Positions 46,374-57,463 of a stretch of 64,000 bases of DNA are shown here, piece after piece. The notes beneath the pieces are model-generated. The model did not search any database. It was not told the origin of the DNA and saw only the letters and a program-made list of their open reading frames with translations. This stretch comes from Gremmenia infestans (taxonomy: Eukaryota > Ascomycota > Leotiomycetes > Helotiales > Hamatocanthoscyphaceae), in contig JAFEVB010000026.1 of NCBI GenBank assembly GCA_032629725.1, forward strand, positions 62,001-126,000, given 5' to 3'. Made by a program: the position numbers and the translations under genes. Position 1 is the first letter of the stretch, and each line of letters opens with the position of its first letter.

Positions 46374-48389
46374 ATGGTTACTCCACGACCTCCACCGCCC
46401 TCACCACTCAGCACGCCGTTGAATCAATGCCCGAATTGTTCTCATCGACGATCTGAATTCGCCTCGCACGATCCAGCCCAAACCGTTGCTTCGTCCTCTT
46501 CAGCCATGGATTGTGCAATGACTACCGCAACATCCCAAGCTGCGGAGTCAGTTACAGATGGGTCAAGTAGTGTTCCGTTATCTGAGTGTTTGGGATCCAC
46601 CGTTTCAATAGACTCGGAAGATCTAGCCCAAATCCTTCGCAAACTCGGCACAGACTCTAGCTGTATAATGACTGGCGATGGAACTTCTCGACCAGGCTCT
46701 AGAACGTCTATCGAAAGTATTATGTTCGACCGTCCACATCCGTATCGAGCAGACGACGACCAGTCAGAATCAACGCATTACCACGAACATAACAGAAAGC
46801 TTCACAATGGTGTACTCACGTCGGAAGAGGAGAAAGAAGTGATCGAGAATGCGTTCAAAGCCTGGGGCGTTGCCGGCAAACTTCACGGCGCCATTCGTGC
46901 AGAGGATATTGCAGCAGCTGCTGTGAGGACAGCGTTGCAAGAGAACGCTCCTTTGCTGACGCCTGACGAATCCGGAAAGTCTGTGGGGGTGGAGATAGAT
47001 CCTTGGTTTGTGCGAGCAGATGAACATATTCAGACTTGTCGCGGTTGTTCACGGGCTGCCGAGACACATCAAAAAGATACTCCCACGGGAGCCACACCTG
47101 AGGACAGAACGAAAGAGGCGCCGCACTCCCAAGAGACGACCCAAATCGAGATGTCTGGGCGACCGGCAAGTTTCAGAAGCCAACAATCCGGTAGGACGAC
47201 TCTTTTGTCGCAATCTGCTTTTTCCGAAGATAATGAGGAAGATAATCTGGAAACGGATGAGAAAATTTGGAAATTGGGAGCCGAGATGACATTTGCACTT
47301 GGCCATCTTCGCACCTGTACAGACTGCTGGTTTACTTTCGATCAAATCTCTATTGCCAAGAAAGAACTCGAGAAGTACCGACAGAGAGCATCCGCAGAAT
47401 ATTCAAGCACCCCGGAAATTCCAAGCGAAGAGCTCTCACAGGATGAAGTAGAAGCGGCTTTGAGTGACGAGATCAGTGCTTTGGAGCAGCACGAGGAGTT
47501 CATCACGGGTTATATGGAGCAGGCTTACTATGACATGGCAAGCGCCACCGATGGCGATGGCGAGATTGCTTCCACAGACTGCGTGTTCGGACTTGCCATG
47601 GAGCACCTGAAAAATTGTGCAGGATGTCCAGGACAGCTTGCTGCTCAAGGGGTTACTTCAAGCTGGACCCATGAACGCAGTAGACGTGACCTAGGTCAAG
47701 AACTTCCGACTGATTCATCGAGAAGTCTCGGAGAAGCAGTACCAGATTCAAGCTCTCTGATTTTCTCATCTTTTCGCACCGGATCACCTCAGTTGCAGCC
47801 ATCAAGTCTTGACCATGACCCAAACCCCAACTTATCCTGGCGCTTCCCTTACGCAACTGGCCGAGATGCTTCTATCGTAAACCGTTCTTTCCCTCCACAA
47901 GATGGCAGTCGAGGAAGGTCTCACTACCTCCGCCGTCACACTTCAGATCTCGATTACCACGAGTGCAGCTGCATCATATGCGGGCGAACCCCACTCAATT
48001 TCCCTGAAGCCAGTTTCTCTCACGTTTCATACGACACTCCACCTCCCGGCTCACAGGCCAACTCTGGCGGATCTTCAAGCGACGTTAACGTTCGCAGTCC
48101 TCGGAGCAGCACACCAGCCTTGGCCCCCCCACCCGGAGCTTTCCTTCGTCCATTTCGGGCCCGCAGCCCTGAAAGAAGTGCATATTCTTCGCTAGCAGAC
48201 TCCGTCAGCGACCGGTACAGCTACAGTCCAGGACGGTCTTCTTCGCCGCCATTGACTAGACGAGTGTCAAGCAATTGCAATGCACCGCCCGTTGCGTCGC
48301 CTTCCCCGAGACGCTGCGTGCAGAGCGATGTTGAGCATATCGATACGATCACCGAGGGAGAATTTGGTTCCCAGCCGAAGGAAATATAG
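46374..48389 (+). CDS. Unknown protein with three HxxxCxxC motifs
   Basis: Intronless, 671 residues. No known domain is recognised. Three copies of the pattern HΦxxCxxC occur: HIQTCRGC (His218, Cys222, Cys225), HLRTCTDC (His311, Cys315, Cys318) and HLKNCAGC (His411, Cys415, Cys418), spaced 93 and 100 residues apart. Each follows an acidic helix-prone region. An extra CPNC lies near residue 18 and HECSCIICGRTP near residue 530. The rest is Ser/Pro-rich and disordered, with an SP-rich C-terminal tail (RSSTPALAPPPG, GRSSSPPLTRR). The His-Cys-Cys pattern resembles zf-HC2-type zinc-binding helices, so a metal-binding scaffold is possible. No transmembrane segment, so nuclear or cytosolic. Well conserved-looking and probably expressed, but function unknown. 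Confidence 0.8.
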   Translation: MVTPRPPPPSPLSTPLNQCPNCSHRRSEFASHDPAQTVASSSSAMDCAMTTATSQAAESVTDGSSSVPLSECLGSTVSIDSEDLAQILRKLGTDSSCIMTGDGTSRPGSRTSIESIMFDRPHPYRADDDQSESTHYHEHNRKLHNGVLTSEEEKEVIENAFKAWGVAGKLHGAIRAEDIAAAAVRTALQENAPLLTPDESGKSVGVEIDPWFVRADEHIQTCRGCSRAAETHQKDTPTGATPEDRTKEAPHSQETTQIEMSGRPASFRSQQSGRTTLLSQSAFSEDNEEDNLETDEKIWKLGAEMTFALGHLRTCTDCWFTFDQISIAKKELEKYRQRASAEYSSTPEIPSEELSQDEVEAALSDEISALEQHEEFITGYMEQAYYDMASATDGDGEIASTDCVFGLAMEHLKNCAGCPGQLAAQGVTSSWTHERSRRDLGQELPTDSSRSLGEAVPDSSSLIFSSFRTGSPQLQPSSLDHDPNPNLSWRFPYATGRDASIVNRSFPPQDGSRGRSHYLRRHTSDLDYHECSCIICGRTPLNFPEASFSHVSYDTPPPGSQANSGGSSSDVNVRSPRSSTPALAPPPGAFLRPFRARSPERSAYSSLADSVSDRYSYSPGRSSSPPLTRRVSSNCNAPPVASPSPRRCVQSDVEHIDTITEGEFGSQPKEI

Positions 48390-48932
48390 CTTTAGTTCTG
48401 ATGTTGAGTGCGAGGGTTTACTATTGCGTGTATGTATTTTAGAAAAAAGCGTTGGACATTGATTGGTTGCTATGGGGGCACACAACTTGAATCAAGACAT
48501 GCAACATTTTGTTTAATGAACGGAACGAAGGAGTAATTTCTGTGAAACTTTAGCATGGTCAGCATGTTGCAATAGACAATAGATCAATGGCTTCTAAAAG
48601 CATATTTGCTTGATATGATTGGTTTTGAGATGATGTGGGGGGATGAAGAAAGGGGCTCGCTTGCTACAGTGTCCGGCTAAGTGGGGCCTTTCTAGAACAC
48701 CAGACAATACGTAAGGTATCAGTACGTCACAGATGAGCTGGTTATTACAAGTAGACTGCTCATAGCTTCCCTCCTTTACCAAGATATAAATACGGCATGG
48801 TATCATGGACACCATATATACAATCCCGAGGTCTTGACACAAACAAATCCAAGACAAATTATACAGCCGCCGCGTCTCGACCATTTCCCAACCTCTCCTC
48901 CCAAAGAACGAGAGCAACAAAGGAATCAATCA
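48390..48932. other. Intergenic region with Pmp3 promoter
   Basis: About 540 bp; 3' UTR of the preceding gene and the promoter of pmp3. No other gene. Confidence 0.5.
48785..48792 (+). promoter_or_regulatory. TATA box of pmp3
   Basis: TATAAATA lies 141 bp upstream of the Pmp3 start codon, a normal distance once a 5' UTR of about 100 nt is allowed. Stress-induced fungal genes such as pmp3 usually have TATA boxes. Confidence 0.55.
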
Positions 48933-49282
48933 ATGGCTACATCATCCAACGTATGTCTCTATTTATACACCATCTCCTCCGAATTTTCAAAGTTACATAC
49001 AGTAACGTACACAAATTGACATACCACCCTACATACAGGCAGACGTATGTCTCTACATCCTAGCCATCTTCCTGCCCTTCCTGTCTGTCTTGATAAAGAC
49101 GGGATGCGGCTGCGACTTGCTGATTAATCTACTGCTGTGTATGCTGGGGTGGCTGCCTGGGGTTCTTCGTAAGTTCGAGCTTATATCTATGGGTAAAGGG
49201 GGATGGATGGCTAATGAATGGAATGTTAGATGCGTGGTGGGTTATTAGCCAGAATGATGAGGCGAAGTACGAGTATCAGTAG
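48933..49282 (+). CDS. pmp3: Pmp3/UPF0057 plasma-membrane proteolipid
   Basis: Three exons: 48933-48950, 49039-49168 and 49230-49282, total 66 residues. After MATSSN the core reads ADVCLYILAIFLPFLSVLIKTGCGCDLLINLLLCMLGWLPGVLHAWWVIS, the full family pattern with two membrane helices and the conserved GCG.DLLIN and LGWLPG.xHA blocks. Pmp3 proteins sit in the plasma membrane, where they maintain membrane potential and salt tolerance. The short acidic tail (NDEAKYEYQ) is typical. The frame across both introns, including the split His codon, is exact. This small gene would be missed by simple ORF scans because of its introns. Confidence 0.95.
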
Positions 49283-49594
49283 AGATATGAGGTGGGATGG
49301 TGGGCGGGGAGCAAGGGGATGGAAAGGATTGTGGTGGAGGCTGGAGGCTGGACTCTCGGGCCATTTGGTCGTAGCAAAGAAGCAACTTCACGATGGTATC
49401 CATAGAAAGACAATTCAGAAGAGGAGTTGAGAACTGTTTTATTGTCATGATACAATATATTACATCTTGCGCCATTATTTTAGTCCCCGGTCCCACGCTC
49501 CAGATGACAGGTACATTCTACACTGCATTCTAAGCCGTACAATGCAACAAAAGAAGTCTATTAACACACCAAGATCGAAGCTGTAAAAGCACTC
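49283..49594. other. Convergent 3' region between pmp3 and EF-G genes
   Basis: About 310 bp containing both 3' UTRs. Nothing else seen. Confidence 0.5.
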
Positions 49595-52232
49595 TCACTT
49601 CTTATGTCTATCCGCTTGCGCCTTCTCGTATATCCCAATGAGTTCCTTTCTAAGAAGGTGTCAGTATGTGAATAGGTATAGCGTGAGAAAAACTTACTGC
49701 AATTGACCTGGCGCTGGGCTGTAATGACTGAACTCCATTCCAAACTCGCCCTTTCCTTGCGTCGCAGCTCTCAACTGCGAGCTAAAGCCAAACATAGCAT
49801 TCAAACTACAATCAGCTAGGAGCGTAAAGTCTTCCGGTCCAATCTCCGTATCGTTGATAATTGCATTCCGCTTATTCAGCAGCCCCACAATATTCCCCTG
49901 GAATTCATTGGGTGCCGTGATGGTAGTCTTCATCAACGGCTCCAAGACCTGGGGTTTGGCTTCTTTGAACGCCTTTCGGAATGCCTGCTGAGTTGAAATC
50001 TTGAATGCCATTTCGGACGAATCAGTCATGTGAGTAGCACCATCGTTGACGACCATAGTGGTACCAAGAACAGGGTGGCCGATAAGCGGGCCCTTTTCGC
50101 AAGATGCGAGGAAACCTTTCTCGCATGCGAATAAGTATTTCTCGGAAATAGAACCTCCCGTGACTTCTTGTCTGAATTTGGAGCTGGTGTAGCCGTTTGG
50201 ACCGGGTTCGATGGGCTCCATGTATCCTACGACACGGGCAAAATCTCCTGCTCCTCCGGTTTGCTTCTTGAGAGTGTGGTCGAACTTGACACTTTCGGTA
50301 ATTGTTTCTCTGTAGGCGACTTGAGGCTTACCGGTCTCAACTTCGACCTTGTATTCACGACGCATTCGCTCGACGTAAATATCGAGATGAAGCTCACCCA
50401 TTCCCGAGATAATTGTTTCTTGACTCTCGGAATCGACATGCACGCGAAACGTAGGGTCTTCGCGCTGGAAACGAGCCATAGCCTTAGAGAAGTTTGAAGA
50501 GTCTTTGGACTGCTTTGGCTTGATCGATAAAGAGATGACGGGATCTGGTACGAACATGGATGACATCGAATATGGGAGGCCACCATCAGTGAAGGTATCT
50601 CCGGATGCACAGTCAACACCGAACACTGCGCAAATTTCTCCAGCACCGATTTCCGGAACTTCTTCCATCTCGTTCGAGTGCATTCGCACAATTCGGGGGA
50701 TCTTGACCTTTTTGTCTGTTCTGGCATTGAAGACGTTCATTCCTTTCTTCAAAGTCCCTTGGTAGACTCGAATGTAGGTCAATTGACCATAATTGCTTTC
50801 TTCAAGCTTGAATGCCAAGCCGACGAATGGCAGAGAACCGTAGGAAACAAGTTTAACTGGTTTTTCATCCTGTATTTTGTCTAAAGCCAAATTTTCAACC
50901 TCAGCAGGATTTGGGAGATAGTCACAGACGGCATCCAACATAGGTTGAACAGACTTATCTGCTAGCGCACTTCCCATCAAGACTGGTGTGAACTTCAGAG
51001 CGATTGTTGCTCGTCGAACCGCGGCTTTGATTTGTAATGGGGTAGGAGTCTTCTCATCCAAGAAGATTTCTGCAATCTCGTCATCGACATCAGCAAGTGT
51101 TTCGATCATCATTGCTCTCCTTTCCTCCACTACGTCCTTGAGGTCCGCAGGAATCTCATCGGTAACTCTCATCGTTTCACCTCTTGGCCCTTCGTTGTAG
51201 ATAGCTTTCATGTTGATTAAATCCACCACGCCCTTGAAGGTGTCCTCGGATCCAATGGGCACCTGTAGAGCTGCGGCTGGGATCCGAAGTTTTTGGTTGA
51301 TTTGTTCGACTGCCTTAAAAGGGTTCGCACCCATTCGGTCCATCTTGTTGACGAAACTGATTCGAGGAATATTGTATCTTCGCATCTGCCTATCCACAGT
51401 AATCGTCTGACTTTGAACACCACTGACGGCACAGAGAATCATGACCGCGCCGTCCAAAACTCGGAGAGCTCTTTCTACCTCGATTGTAAAGTCGATATGT
51501 CCAGGTGTATCAATCAAATTGATGTGGTATTTCTCCTCCTTGCCGTCTTCAACTTTCAGCCAGTCACAGAATGTCGCTGCAGATTGAATTGTGATTCCCT
51601 TCTCTCTCTCCAGCTCCATAGAATCCATCTTGGCTCCGACGGCATCTTTACCTCGGACTTCGTGTATGGCATTGATTCGACCGGTGTAAAAAAGGACTCG
51701 TTCGGTTGCTGTTGTTTTACCACTGTCGATGTGTGCCTGCAAGTAGAACGATTAGCTAGTGTTTCCTTCCAGGAACTGGTGTGAACGTACAGCAATACCA
51801 ATGTTTCTAATTCGGTTTAACCGTTCTTTTTCTGTACTATCCAAATTCTGTATAATCTTCTCTTGGGTGAGAGCGGAGGGATCGGCTGCTGCTTGTTTCA
51901 AACTGTAGCATCAAATCAGCTTCTTGTTCACTAACACGCCATGCGCCAAAAGCAACTGTCATTTTCACAAAGCTTCCGAAACTGCTGCCAGTGAATACAT
52001 TTGGAGGCCGACTATATACTTACACAGCTTCTGCAACACCAGCTCTTATACATCTCGTTTCCGAAAAGTATCTCTGGGCTCCTTTTCCTCTAGCCCCTAT
52101 AGCTCCTCCAGGCGCAAGCCCCCTACTCGATGCATTTAAGCAGAGAAACCTGGGTCTTGATGCGGAACTTCTCAAAGAACCAATTGATGCTTCTGCCGAA
52201 GCCGCAGCTCGAACAGCTCTATGCATCCTCAT
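49595..52232 (-). CDS. mef1: Mitochondrial elongation factor G (EF-G1)
   Basis: Four exons: 52232-52024, 51902-51791, 51736-49698 and 49649-49595, total 804 residues. The N-terminal about 65 residues are rich in Arg, Ala and Ser with almost no acidic residues, a mitochondrial targeting sequence. The GTPase domain shows AHIDSGKTT (about 108-116), EREKGITIQ, DTPGHIDF (about 183) and NKMD (about 237). Domains II-V follow, ending with GFSSQLRAATQGKGEFGMEFSHY. The protein translocates tRNA and mRNA on mitochondrial ribosomes, using GTP. The C-terminal exon adds KELIGIYEKAQADRHKK. It starts only 238 bp from the divergent DNA polymerase kappa gene, so the two may share a promoter. No defects seen. 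Confidence 0.97.
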
Positions 52233-52470
52233 GGTTGTTGGTACAATTGATGGGGTTTGGAAAACAGATCATCTCGACCCGAACATTTTTCTGGATCACG
52301 GCTATAATTTTCTCCGTTTTGCACGTGATGACGTGTATGCTTTTGCACGCGTCTGCCCAACTTTGTACTCGGCATCAACACTGCTAAGAAATCCGTAAGA
52401 AATCCCGTACGGCTCATCCAATGGACACGAAGCTACGGATATACAGAGATCTCATTTGTGCGACTTCGAG
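52233..52470. promoter_or_regulatory. Bidirectional promoter, EF-G1 / Pol kappa
   Basis: The 238 bp between the two start codons must hold both promoters and 5' UTRs. A GC/CG-containing stretch is followed by ttgcacgtgatgacgtg (about 52318-52334), which combines a CACGTG E-box and a TGACGTG CRE-like motif, near the middle. No TATA box is visible, as expected for housekeeping genes. Confidence 0.5.
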
Positions 52471-54395
52471 ATGACCGACGAGCCTCCAGCGGAACCAAAA
52501 GATGGACAAGAAGCAAAGATTATCAACGAGCATAACACGCTCAAATACTCTCTCCTCGGACCCTCCTTGACAAAGTCCGGGCAGGATAATGTGGACCAGT
52601 CAAAGGTAGGTAGCTACTACAACCAACATACTGCGCTCTTACTTATACTTTCTAGGTCTCAGAGATCATATATAACGCCTCCAAAGGCTCCAAATACTTC
52701 AACAACGAAGAAGCCCGAGACAAGAACCTGACCCAAAAGATCGAGCGAATCCTCACCAAGAAGGCACAACTCGAGAGGTTAGACCTAGCCAGTGACCGCC
52801 GAAAAGCAGACGATTGCATAGCCGAGCTCGAGCTTACTAGAGACTTGTCGCAAGTTGTGGTGCACATTGACTGCGATGCGTTCTACGCGGCAGTGGAAGA
52901 GCTGGATCGCCCGGAGCTGAAGGAAGTCCCATTCTCGGTTGGGGTTGGAGTTCTTACAACGTGCAATTACCATGCCAGGAAATTTGGGTGTCGAAGTGGG
53001 ATGGCGGGGTTCGTGGCGAAGAAGCTGTGTCCGCAGCTCATTCAGTTACCGTTGAACTTTGACAAATACACAGCGAAAGCGCAGGAGGTGCGGGAGATCA
53101 TTGTGGAGTATGATCCGCGGTTTGAGAGTGCGAGTATTGATGAGGCGTATCTCAATATTACGGAATATTGCGAGACGAATGGTATTGGTCCCGAAGAAGC
53201 TGTGCAACAGTTGAGACGAGAAGTCGAGGAGAAGACCAATATTACGATTTCTGCTGGCATTGCAGCAAATGCAAAGTTGGCGAAGATTTGCTCGAATAAG
53301 AATAAGCCGAATGGGCAATTCAAGTTGCCGAGTGATAGGAACTCGGTCATGGCATTTATGAGGGATCTTCCTACGAGGAAGGTTAATGGTATTGGACGAG
53401 TATTTGAGAGGGAACTTGATGCTGTGGGTGTCAAGACGTGTGGGGATATCTACGCTTACCGACAGTATTTGTCGAAGTTGTTTGGTGAGAAAGCATTTGT
53501 ATTCCTGATGCAATGCTATCTTGGCTTAGGACGGACGAAAATCCAACCAGCTGAAGAATATGAGCGAAAAAGCGTCGGGACTGAAAGCACGTTTGGGGAA
53601 ATGGGGGATCCTGGGGAGCTTCGAAATAAGCTTCGAGCTACAGCCGAAGAGTTAGAGAAGGACATGTTACGGACGCAATTCAAAGGCCGGACGTTATGCT
53701 TGAAAGTCAAGCTGCACACATTCGAAGTCTTCACACGACAGGTTATACCGCCGAAAGCGATTCATTTAGCAGACGATCTTTACAAATACTCGGTACCAAT
53801 GCTCTCAAAGCTAGAACAGGACTTTCCCGGCATGAGACTACGACTCATGGGATTGAGATGCACGCATCTCGTTAGCATGAAGAAGCCCGATACCATGGCT
53901 TTCTTCGGCTTTAAAAAGCGTCCTGATTCCTCCACAGAAAGGGAGTCTAGCCCCTCAGATACATCGAAACGAAAAATCGACGCTCTATCGTCGGATCAAG
54001 AGCAATGGGAGGAATGGCCAGATGAATTGCTTTTCGAAGATGCTGAGCGTCAAGAACGAGAAGATGAATTCAATGAATTAGAAAGCCTGAGCCAGGAGAT
54101 TGACAAGCGGAGACATCATGGCAAGGAGATTGTGCCTAACCCGACGCCGAGGAAAAAGACAGAAGAGCCGTGGTGGGACTGTCCTATATGTATGAGACCG
54201 CAGACAGCGAGTGAGAAAGAGTTTAATGAGCATATTGATCTTTGTCTTTCGCGGCAAACGATCAGAGACGTGGTTCAAGAGACTTCGGAGCAGGAACCTA
54301 CACCTACTGCTAAAAAATTCAAATTAGGGAGTGAGAAAGGAAGGGATAGGATTGGGAAGGCTGATCCAAAGCAACGACGGCTGTGTTTTGGATGA
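52471..54395 (+). CDS. DNA polymerase kappa (Y-family, translesion)
   Basis: Two exons: 52471-52605 and 52656-54395, total 624 residues. An N-clasp region (GPSLTKSGQDNVDQSK, VSEIIYNASKGSKYFN, ARDKNLTQKI) identifies the kappa subfamily. The palm has the metal-binding HIDCDAFYAAVEE (Asp117, Asp119) and SASIDEAYL (Asp207, Glu208); the thumb and little-finger regions follow (AGIAANAKLAKICSNKNKPNGQF, LPTRKVNGIG). A C-terminal UBZ-type zinc finger is present (CPICMRPQTASEKEFNEHIDLC). The enzyme bypasses bulky minor-groove lesions in the nucleus. The sequence is complete, with a charged linker before the zinc finger. The start at 52471 is the only ATG in the frame after the shared promoter. Confidence 0.96.
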
Positions 54396-54671
54396 GATCA
54401 TATTTGGAGTTGGGGATATCAAGCATTTCCACAGGCGTTTAGAGGATACCATTAATGAACAAATGTATTTCCCGAGAGAGTCAAACTTCAATACAAATGC
54501 CGCAAGTCCTAGAATAACCCGCGCATCCCATCCCAATGATCGTATTTCCAGTTATAGTTTCGTATGTATCATATCATCGCATTCATCAAACTGCCTCCCA
54601 ATCCACGATTTTTCCACCATCCCAGACCCCGATTTCGGACCCAAACCACCCTCCAGCTACCAATCATTTAT
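54396..54671. other. Convergent 3' region
   Basis: Short intergenic DNA between the Pol kappa stop and the RPEL gene stop. Nothing recognised beyond UTR-like sequence. Confidence 0.4.
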
Positions 54672-55319
54672 TTAGGCACCGCCCTCCCTCTTAGCATACT
54701 CCTCCTCCATAGCCTCCTCATACTTCTTACCCGCATCCCCCTCCCCCTCTGGACTCGTGGGATCCTCCCTCAAAATACCCTCCTTGACCAACTCCTCAGG
54801 CGCCGGCCTATGCGCAATCTTCTCGTTCAGCGCATCGGCCTTCATGCTCTTCTCAAGCTCGCGCGCGTGGCCCTGGATAGCAGGCGCGGCTGTGGAAGGG
54901 GTGAGAATGTTGCGCTCGATGAGGTCTTCGCGGGGTGGGCGCGCGGAGAGGGATTTCTTGAGGCTGTCGGTTGCGCGTTGGCGGGAGAGGTCGAGGGCTG
55001 CTGATTGGAGGGACCTGTGAAGGGGGGAGTGTTAGTTCTTTCTTTTGTTACTTCTTTTAGAGGATTGATGTTGGAAATGTGATGTGATGTGATGTGATGT
55101 AAATGGTATTGGGATGGGATGTAAATTGGGATTTGGGGAGAGAACTTACGGTGCAGCATTTGTGTCAAGTAGGATGTGTCTGTCTTTCAACTCCTGCGGG
55201 TCGGGACGTTGCTGCAGATGCTTCTCGAGGGAGTTTTGGCGGACGTGGGATGCTCCTACGATGGGGGAGATCGGGGTTTCGTCGATGACGGCGCTGCGGT
55301 TTTGGTCTTCGGATGCCAT
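54672..55319 (-). CDS. RPEL-repeat protein
   Basis: Two exons: 55319-55150 and 55014-54672, total 170 residues. Three RPEL repeats are seen: SLEKHLQQRPDPQELKDRHIL (about 32-52), SLKKSLSARPPREDLIERNIL (about 72-92) and SMKADALNEKIAHRPAPEELVKEGIL (about 112-137). RPEL motifs bind monomeric G-actin in animal MRTF and Phactr proteins. The fungal protein is otherwise small, acidic at the C terminus (EEAMEEEYAKREGGA) and without other domains. Its role is probably in actin-linked regulation, inferred from the motif. The intron carries a TGATG repeat (55078-55101). Spacing between repeats is about 40 residues, as in known RPEL arrays. Confidence 0.9.
55078..55101 (-). repeat. TGATG pentamer repeat in intron
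   Basis: Four to five copies of the pentamer gatgt within the RPEL gene intron (55149-55015). No coding effect. Confidence 0.85.
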
Positions 55320-55630
55320 ATCTGTGTTTAGGTTTGAAGCCTGTGTGTCTGAGTTTGTGTTTGTATGTCTGTATACTTGTACGGGGTGGTGATCAAAGTT
55401 GTTGTTGGAGATGTCTTGTCTTCCTTTGTTTATGTGCAGCTGATGTTTACTTGAGCTCTCCCCGCATTTGGTTGCTTGGTGCTAGTCTTGATGAAGCTTA
55501 GCGGGTGGGTACCTGTATCGTCATCGTCAATGAGTAGTGTAGTGCTTGTTGCTCCTGAGTATATTTCTGTACACATCTGTAGGTTTATCTTATTCCCCCT
55601 ATATTGCTATTTGGCTCTGAATACCAAAAT
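55320..55630. other. Intergenic region
   Basis: About 310 bp, RPEL gene promoter and 3' UTR of the MFS transporter. No other feature. Confidence 0.45.
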
Positions 55631-57463
55631 CTACAAATTCTTCAACTCAAACTTCTTCCGAAGCCGCTCCCCCCATTTCATCAAAACAATAGGAACAGGC
55701 AAGAGAGCCATAGCCACAAATGCCAACAGACTATTTCCCCAGCCTAGCCCCAAGGCCAGGTACATCTTCTGCCCAGCAAGTGGCAATACAGCGCCTATCA
55801 CACTTCGAACAACCGAGTTAGCAGCTAGAGCACTTGCTGCATAAATCGTAAAAGCATCAACCAAATACATCGTAACAGTCATAAAAATAGCGAGATTCCC
55901 GATCCCTATCAGACTCGTCGAGATGATGGGAACAATCCAATGTACGTGGTAGTTTGCTGTCCAACCATATAGCAAGAAACCAATCGGGATGAGTATTGAG
56001 CCTGGAAGCATCATGGGCAAGCGATATTCAGGCTTCATGCCAGCGGATTGCTCACCTGCTGCGGCAGCAACAACGTCTGCTTTCTCTGTCTGGCGTCTGA
56101 GGATTTTGTCAGACGCGAAAGCGAAGAATATGAGTCCGCCGATTGATCCCACGCCGATTCCCATAAAGGTCAGGCCGACGGAGCCTGAGGAGAAGCCATA
56201 AGAATGCTGGAAAACGAGCGTGAATGTGGTGAATAGTAGATACAGATACCCGTAGACAACTCCAACGTAGAGACTTGTCGATAACACAATGGGTGACAAT
56301 GCGAGCATCTTGGCTGGGCGAATGATGGACCTGAGAAAAAAGTCTTTCGTGGACAGTCCTATATCAAGCTTCGATCGAAGCTCGAGATTCCCAGTCTCTT
56401 TTCGCAAGCGTGCTGTTTTCCTGGATAGTATTATTGGAGCATATGTTTCTCGCATGAAGAAGAAACAGAGTATTGTGCAGGTTCCGGATAGCATGGCCAG
56501 AACCCAGAAAACCCATCGCCATCCTTTTGCTTCACTGAGGTAGCCACCCGCAACAGGACCAACTACATAAGTTAGCCTTGATCGAAACTCGAGGTGCCCC
56601 TTTCAACGTACTGACAGGTCCGACAATGGGTCCCAATACGAAAAACGACATTGCTCTTCCTCGATTTTCTTGCCTGACAAGATCTGCAATACTTCCCCCA
56701 CCTAGTTTTGATTAGCTCCTCATTAATGCAGCCAACAACTCAGGTACATACCATTTGTCAAAGGGGCACTCCCAAAACAGCCAGCCACAAATCGAAACCC
56801 AATGAGCATTTTCAAATTAGTAGAAAGTGCACACGCAACAGTAAAGGCAACAAATCCAGCATTACACGTGTGATAAACAGGCAGCCGACCGTAAATTTCG
56901 CTCAGCGGAGCCAAAAACATGGGGCCAACAGCAAAGCCAAGTACATAAACAGAAACCACGAAACTCGCCAGCTCAACATTGTCGTTCTTGAATTCTTTCA
57001 TGACTGCCGGAACTCCCGGGGCAAACATTGAGGATGCCAGAGGTGCAACAAAAGTGATCGAGGCCACTAAGCCGATGTTCAAAGCCTTCAACGACGAACT
57101 GAAATTTATGGGGTTCTGGGGATCATCAGGTCCATCCCACCAGACGACATTTGAATTATCTGATTCTTCCGCCGAAGCATCCGCATTTTGTTTCTCAATC
57201 TCTTCGCTTGCACCATCTTTCGGTGGCGTTTCCCCGGATTTCCTTGTGCTGTGATATGTAGTGTATTGTGTAGCAATCGCTTGCTCGCGTTTCAATTCTC
57301 CGACTGCGTCTAGTACATAGCCTTCGTTTGAGGGGATATCGGCATCGTGTCCCTCGTAAGTAGCAAGCATTTCCTTCTCGATGTCGGATATGGAATGTTT
57401 GTGTTTTGCAGAGCTCTGGGCATAATGCGTCACAGCACTCGAGACTTCCATCGAAGAAGTCAT
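55631..57463 (-). CDS. DHA1-type MFS multidrug transporter
   Basis: Three exons: 57463-56752, 56701-56612 and 56562-55631, total 577 residues. About 110 cytosolic polar residues precede the first helix; then VVWWDGPDDPQNPINFSS marks the family N-terminal block, followed by 12 predicted membrane segments. MFS motif A is seen as APLSEIYGRLPVY, and the VLGPIVGPVIGPVAGGYLSEAKGWRWVF block is motif C-like of 12-TMS H+ antiporters. The transporter probably exports drugs or secondary metabolites across the plasma membrane by proton antiport; the substrate is unknown. No adjacent biosynthetic genes, so a self-resistance role is not supported. Both intron donors are GTATGT/GTACGT, acceptors TAG. Confidence 0.92.
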
